Shown one piece after another: positions 60,545 to 64,000 of a DNA stretch of 64,000 bases. The stretch comes from Actinomycetes bacterium (lineage in GTDB: Bacteria > Actinomycetota > Coriobacteriia > Anaerosomatales > Anaerosomataceae): NCBI GenBank assembly GCA_022839745.1, contig JALHJB010000003.1:75852-139851 (forward strand), in the 5' to 3' direction. The notes below the pieces were generated by a model. It saw only the letters and a program-made list of their open reading frames with translations. It was not told the origin of the DNA and ran no database searches. Made by a program: the position numbers and the translations under genes. Positions within the stretch are counted from its first letter, which is position 1. Each line of letters opens with the position of its first letter.

Positions 60545-62932
60545 CTACCGGGTCAGAGCGGTGGTCACGTCCTGACGCACGGCTGACGACAGCGCGCCGG
60601 TGCCGCCCAGGAACCGGATGGAGTCGATGATGCCCCGGTTCGAGAGAAGCTGCTCCCGGGTGATGTCAGGAAGCGAGTCGGCACGCGAGAAGAGCACAAC
60701 GCTGCCCGAATGCCCCTGGAGCACTCCCCCCGCGAGTGCGTCCGGGAAGTCCTCGCCCGACGCCACAGCCAGCCCGTTCCACGCGAGCCCGACGTTGTCC
60801 ACTCCGTACCGGGCGATCTCCACCGCCGTCTCGTACCGCGTGGCACCCGCGAGCCGCTTCACATTCGCCTGCCCCAGCACCTTGACGATATCGCTCTCCA
60901 CTCGTGCGGGCACCGCACTGGTACCGCCGAGGATGAGGGCGGAGTCGACACCGTCGACCCGCATCCCGCCCACCATCGCAGGCCACTTCGCCGGACGCGG
61001 ATCCACGAGATAGACCGGCCAGCCCATCGCGGTGGACAGCGGTGAGCCACCGAGCGCGTCCGGGAACGCCTCGCCCGTCACCACAAGCGCGCCGCCGTCC
61101 CATCCCGCGCCGAGTTCCTGCAGCGTGCGCTCGGCGATGACATCGGCGGTCTCGTATCGCGTCGCACCCGCCAGACGCTCGACCGTGGCCACTCCGGGCA
61201 GACCGTCGAGCTGCGCGAGCACCGCATCTGAGACCGCGCCGGTACCGCCCAGCATGATGACGTGAGTGGCTCCGAGGCGCGTGATCTCGGCCGCTACCGC
61301 CGCCGGAAGGGTGTCCTGCCGCGTCAGCAGTATGGGCGCGTCGAGCACTCCGGCAAGCGCGCTGCCGCCGAGCGCGTCGGGCCAGTTGTACGCGGTGGCG
61401 AGCAGCACGTATGAAGCGCCGCCGGGAGCAAACGCGAGCCGCGAGGCTGCGATGGCGGTGCCGATCCGGTCGGTGCCCACCTCGGCGGTACCCTGCACCG
61501 GGGTGACAGCGAGACATAGAGCTACGCGTGCCGCGTCCATATTGAACGCGCCCCACCCGTACCCCGTGTCGTATCCGGCGGGACCAAGGTCGCGCGCCGA
61601 GCGGAACAGTACCTGGGCAAGTTCGTCGTTGCTGAGCTCGGGGGCGAAGCGCCACAGCGCGGCGGCGGCGCCCGCCACCAGCGGCGTAGCCATGCTGGTG
61701 CCGTTCCACATCATGTAGCCGGGATACGCGATCGAGCCGGCGCCGTCCTGGTCGAAGTAGGGATCCACGAGACCCCAGATATCCTCGCCGGGCGCCAGGA
61801 GATCGAGCCCCGGCCCGTAGCTCGTGAACGCGGAGCGGCGGATGACGGGGGACGACTTGCGGTTGTCATCGATCCGGTAGGAGCCCACGCCGAGAACGTT
61901 GGCGCAGGCGGCGGGATACTGGACCGGGCTTGCGCCGGAGTTGCCCGTTGCCGCGACCACCAGCACACCGCGTGCGTGCGCGTAGTCCACCGCCTCCTGG
62001 AGCGCCGCCGACGCGTCGGGCCCGCCCAAGCTCATGCAGATGACCTTGCATCCGTCGTCGGTGGCCCGGTGGATGGCGTCGATCACCGCACTGTCCAGGA
62101 TGATGGCCGAACCCGCCGTGAGATCCAACTCAGGGATTTCGTCCACGCAGACGCCCAGCACCTTGTAGACGCGCACGTGGGCGTCGTACCCCGCGCCCAC
62201 GGTACCGATGCCGTTGTTCACGGCCGCGGCGATCTCGCCGGCCACGCACGTGCCGTGAGAGGCCTGGTAGACGTTGTTGTTTGGAGCGGTGGGTGGTGCC
62301 GGGGTCACGTCATCGTCGATCGTGATGACATCGGTGGCGTAGGTGTAGGTGCCGAAGCAGTCCTTCCCGGCGGTGATGTTCGGGCCTCTGTCCGGATGCG
62401 ACATGTAGAAGCCGCTGTCGATTACCGCCACGGGGAATGCCGAGGCCGGGGCCTCCGCACCGAGCGGCTCGGCGGGTGCCGGGGCGAGATACGGCCACAC
62501 CAGGTCAGCGCCGATGCTGCCGTTGCCCCTCAGATACCAGGAGCGGGTGTGGTCGAGGTAGGCCACGGACGAAAAGAGGGTGGTCCCGTCCCTGAAGTGC
62601 GGATCGTTCGGCATGGACGTGTAGTCGGTCGACAGCTCGCGGATATAGTTGGGCTCCGCCCACTCGACGGCAGGGTCAGCGCGGAGCTCGGCAAGCGTCC
62701 GCTCGATGTTCGTGCCGGCCGAGACCCGGTAGACACCGCTCCGACCCACACGCGTGGGCGCTGCTGACACGGCTGACAGCGACGCGGCCGTGCGGCCCGG
62801 TCTCGGCTTCACGAGGATGCCCACCGCGCGTATCTCGGGAGTGGCCTCGGCGGGCTCGACTCCGGACGCCGCAGCCGGCAGCACGAGCAGTACGACCAGT
62901 GCGGCGGAGATGATCCCCCGTGTGTGTCTCAT
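60545..62932 (-). CDS. Secreted subtilase (S8) with three CWB2 repeats
   Basis: 795 residues. Signal peptide (LVVLLVLPAAASG), propeptide-like region with PRPGRTAASLSAV and TLAELRADPAVEWAEPNY, then the S8 catalytic domain: Asp172 in VAVIDSGFYMSHPD, His226 in QASHGTCVAGEIAA, Ser413 in WNGTSMATPLVAGAAAA, with oxyanion AATGNSGASP. Residues 490-795 are three cell-wall-binding repeat 2 modules (LAGATRYETA, GEDFPDALAGGVL and similar). A wall-attached protease that would feed peptides to the importers in this window. Confidence 0.94.
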   Translation of the reverse strand: MRHTRGIISAALVVLLVLPAAASGVEPAEATPEIRAVGILVKPRPGRTAASLSAVSAAPTRVGRSGVYRVSAGTNIERTLAELRADPAVEWAEPNYIRELSTDYTSMPNDPHFRDGTTLFSSVAYLDHTRSWYLRGNGSIGADLVWPYLAPAPAEPLGAEAPASAFPVAVIDSGFYMSHPDRGPNITAGKDCFGTYTYATDVITIDDDVTPAPPTAPNNNVYQASHGTCVAGEIAAAVNNGIGTVGAGYDAHVRVYKVLGVCVDEIPELDLTAGSAIILDSAVIDAIHRATDDGCKVICMSLGGPDASAALQEAVDYAHARGVLVVAATGNSGASPVQYPAACANVLGVGSYRIDDNRKSSPVIRRSAFTSYGPGLDLLAPGEDIWGLVDPYFDQDGAGSIAYPGYMMWNGTSMATPLVAGAAAALWRFAPELSNDELAQVLFRSARDLGPAGYDTGYGWGAFNMDAARVALCLAVTPVQGTAEVGTDRIGTAIAASRLAFAPGGASYVLLATAYNWPDALGGSALAGVLDAPILLTRQDTLPAAVAAEITRLGATHVIMLGGTGAVSDAVLAQLDGLPGVATVERLAGATRYETADVIAERTLQELGAGWDGGALVVTGEAFPDALGGSPLSTAMGWPVYLVDPRPAKWPAMVGGMRVDGVDSALILGGTSAVPARVESDIVKVLGQANVKRLAGATRYETAVEIARYGVDNVGLAWNGLAVASGEDFPDALAGGVLQGHSGSVVLFSRADSLPDITREQLLSNRGIIDSIRFLGGTGALSSAVRQDVTTALTR

Positions 62933-63066
62933 GCGCGATCCTCGAGGTGGCGTCGCCAGGGGCCCGCTGGACTGGGACCACCGATGTCTGACGACAGTGC
63001 TGCGAGCACGCCTATCATCGCCCCGGTGACACCGGTCCGCAAGCCGGGGCGGGCGGATGGGGATGC

Positions 63067-64000
63067 TTATCCGGCCATGTCCTGGCTTGCCCCGAGACCG
63101 AAGAACCGCTCGAAGAACTCGCCAAGCTTCGCGAGCACACGCCGCTTCTTCTCGCCATGACTGCCATCAGGGCTGAAGCGAGAGGCGGGTGGCAGTACGC
63201 GGGTGATCGCCGTGCCTGTGGTGCGTATCGCGCCGTCGCGGAAGGCCGTCTCGATGAACGCGCGCGTCTCGTCGGGGCGCAGCCCCTCAGTCTCGATGAT
63301 GGCAGCGAGCTCCGCCTCACGCCGGGCGAGGATGAACGCCTGCCACTCCTCGCCGATATCGCCGCTCACGGTGACCGAGTCCACGAACGCCTCGATGAGG
63401 TCCTTCTTGTTGCGCAGGCTCGGGCTCGCGTCGATCGCACGGCTGATGGAGGCGCGGATCTCGGTGTCGGTGCCGTCGCCGTGGGCAGCTCGCCACTTCT
63501 CCACCAGCATGAGGATGTAGTCCACATTGATCTCGACCTGTTTGATGAGCTCGATCTCGAAGACGATGTCGTCGTTGATCGACTCCTTCTCGGTCCGCCC
63601 GCGATACTCCGCGTAGAGGTCGAGGTACACGCTCCGGTAGTCCTGCTCCTGGCGATCCGAGAGCAGTTCGCTCCCGGCGAAGTCATCGAACGCCGTCAGG
63701 ATGTTCTGCAGACGCAGGACCGCGCCGAAGAGCGCGATGAACGCCTTTTGCTCCGACTCGCCGACGATCGGTGCGCCGAGCGGGAACTGCGCGAGCAGCT
63801 CGCTCACCTTGTCTGAGTACTCGGCGTAGTACTCGCCGTACGGCTTGAGCAGCACGATCCCGCAGGCGTCCCTGTTGCCGAAGAGCGCGATGGCGTCGTT
63901 GGTCTGCTGCTCGAGGTCGCGGAACGAGACGATGTTGCCGTAGGTCTTCACCGAGTTCAGGATGCGGTTGGTGCGCGAGTACGCCTGGATGAGCCCGTGC
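63067..64000 (-). CDS. hsdR: Type I restriction enzyme R subunit (HsdR), 3' part
   Basis: The last 311 codons of a gene that continues beyond base 64000. The first visible codons read HGLIQAYSRTNRILNSVKTYG and then NIVSFRDLEQQTNDAIALFG, the conserved segment at the end of the HsdR helicase domain. The rest (QDYRSVYLDLYAEYRGRTEKE, VDYILMLVEKWR) is the helical C-terminal domain that contacts the methylase. Motor and nuclease domains, and any hsdM/hsdS, lie outside the window. Confidence 0.92.
   Translation of the reverse strand, partial: HGLIQAYSRTNRILNSVKTYGNIVSFRDLEQQTNDAIALFGNRDACGIVLLKPYGEYYAEYSDKVSELLAQFPLGAPIVGESEQKAFIALFGAVLRLQNILTAFDDFAGSELLSDRQEQDYRSVYLDLYAEYRGRTEKESINDDIVFEIELIKQVEINVDYILMLVEKWRAAHGDGTDTEIRASISRAIDASPSLRNKKDLIEAFVDSVTVSGDIGEEWQAFILARREAELAAIIETEGLRPDETRAFIETAFRDGAIRTTGTAITRVLPPASRFSPDGSHGEKKRRVLAKLGEFFERFFGLGASQDMAG

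Overview
The window is GC-rich throughout, with GGAGG-type ribosome binding sites. It encodes cell-wall-binding repeat 2 (CWB2) surface proteins, a 22-haem cytochrome c, a GEGP-type dihaem protein, a tungsten/molybdenum aldehyde:ferredoxin oxidoreductase and the Stickland-type ornithine degradation pathway. Together these point to an anaerobic actinomycete of the Coriobacteriia (Anaerosomatales/OPB41-like). That placement is inference; no rRNA or marker gene is present.

Region 1-16.6 kb is accessory and rich in nucleases and toxin-antitoxin modules. It holds a YeeP-like GTPase broken by an in-frame stop, an EEP nuclease plus a PD-(D/E)XK-like protein, and an Abi_2 (HEPN) protein preceded by a pseudoknotted ncRNA. 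Next come a UvrD-family helicase and a second copy of the same ncRNA architecture, ahead of a truncated NYN nuclease gene. HigBA, a nucleotidyltransferase pair, AbrB/PIN and a one-chain HigB-XRE fusion follow. A CHAP/CWB2 wall enzyme, lipoproteins and an internally deleted SDR lie among them.

Region 14.2-31.6 kb carries a family-5 peptide ABC importer (five-gene dpp/opp operon plus a second paralogous binding protein), a NatAB-like exporter, an AarF kinase with a phasin-like partner, and a tightly coupled operon of a PARG-like protein, an ABC exporter and a PatB-type lyase. Region 31.7-36.9 kb holds a secreted M6 protease, two small secreted proteins with frame problems, a thermonuclease lipoprotein and a decayed PQQ sugar dehydrogenase.

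Region 36.9-54.8 kb is the metabolic core. Ornithine racemase, ornithine 4,5-aminomutase (OraS/OraE with a MutL/GlmL-type partner), 2,4-diaminopentanoate dehydrogenase (Ord) and 2-amino-4-ketopentanoate thiolase (OrtAB) would convert L-ornithine to acetyl-CoA plus alanine. The cluster is split by an ArsR/DUF2703/thioredoxin cassette. The two ornithine blocks share an exact 10-base promoter-proximal motif. A Moco-family riboswitch with terminators precedes the GEGP gene, divergent from the aldehyde oxidoreductase. The 22-haem cytochrome suggests electron export.

Region 55-64 kb has a complete Liv-type amino acid importer (livK-H-M-G-F), a subtilase with three CWB2 repeats, and the 3' end of a type I restriction hsdR gene running off the window. 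No rRNA, tRNA, CRISPR array or intact insertion sequence was seen. At least five genes are visibly broken by a stop, frameshift, internal deletion or truncation, which means either real decay or assembly error.
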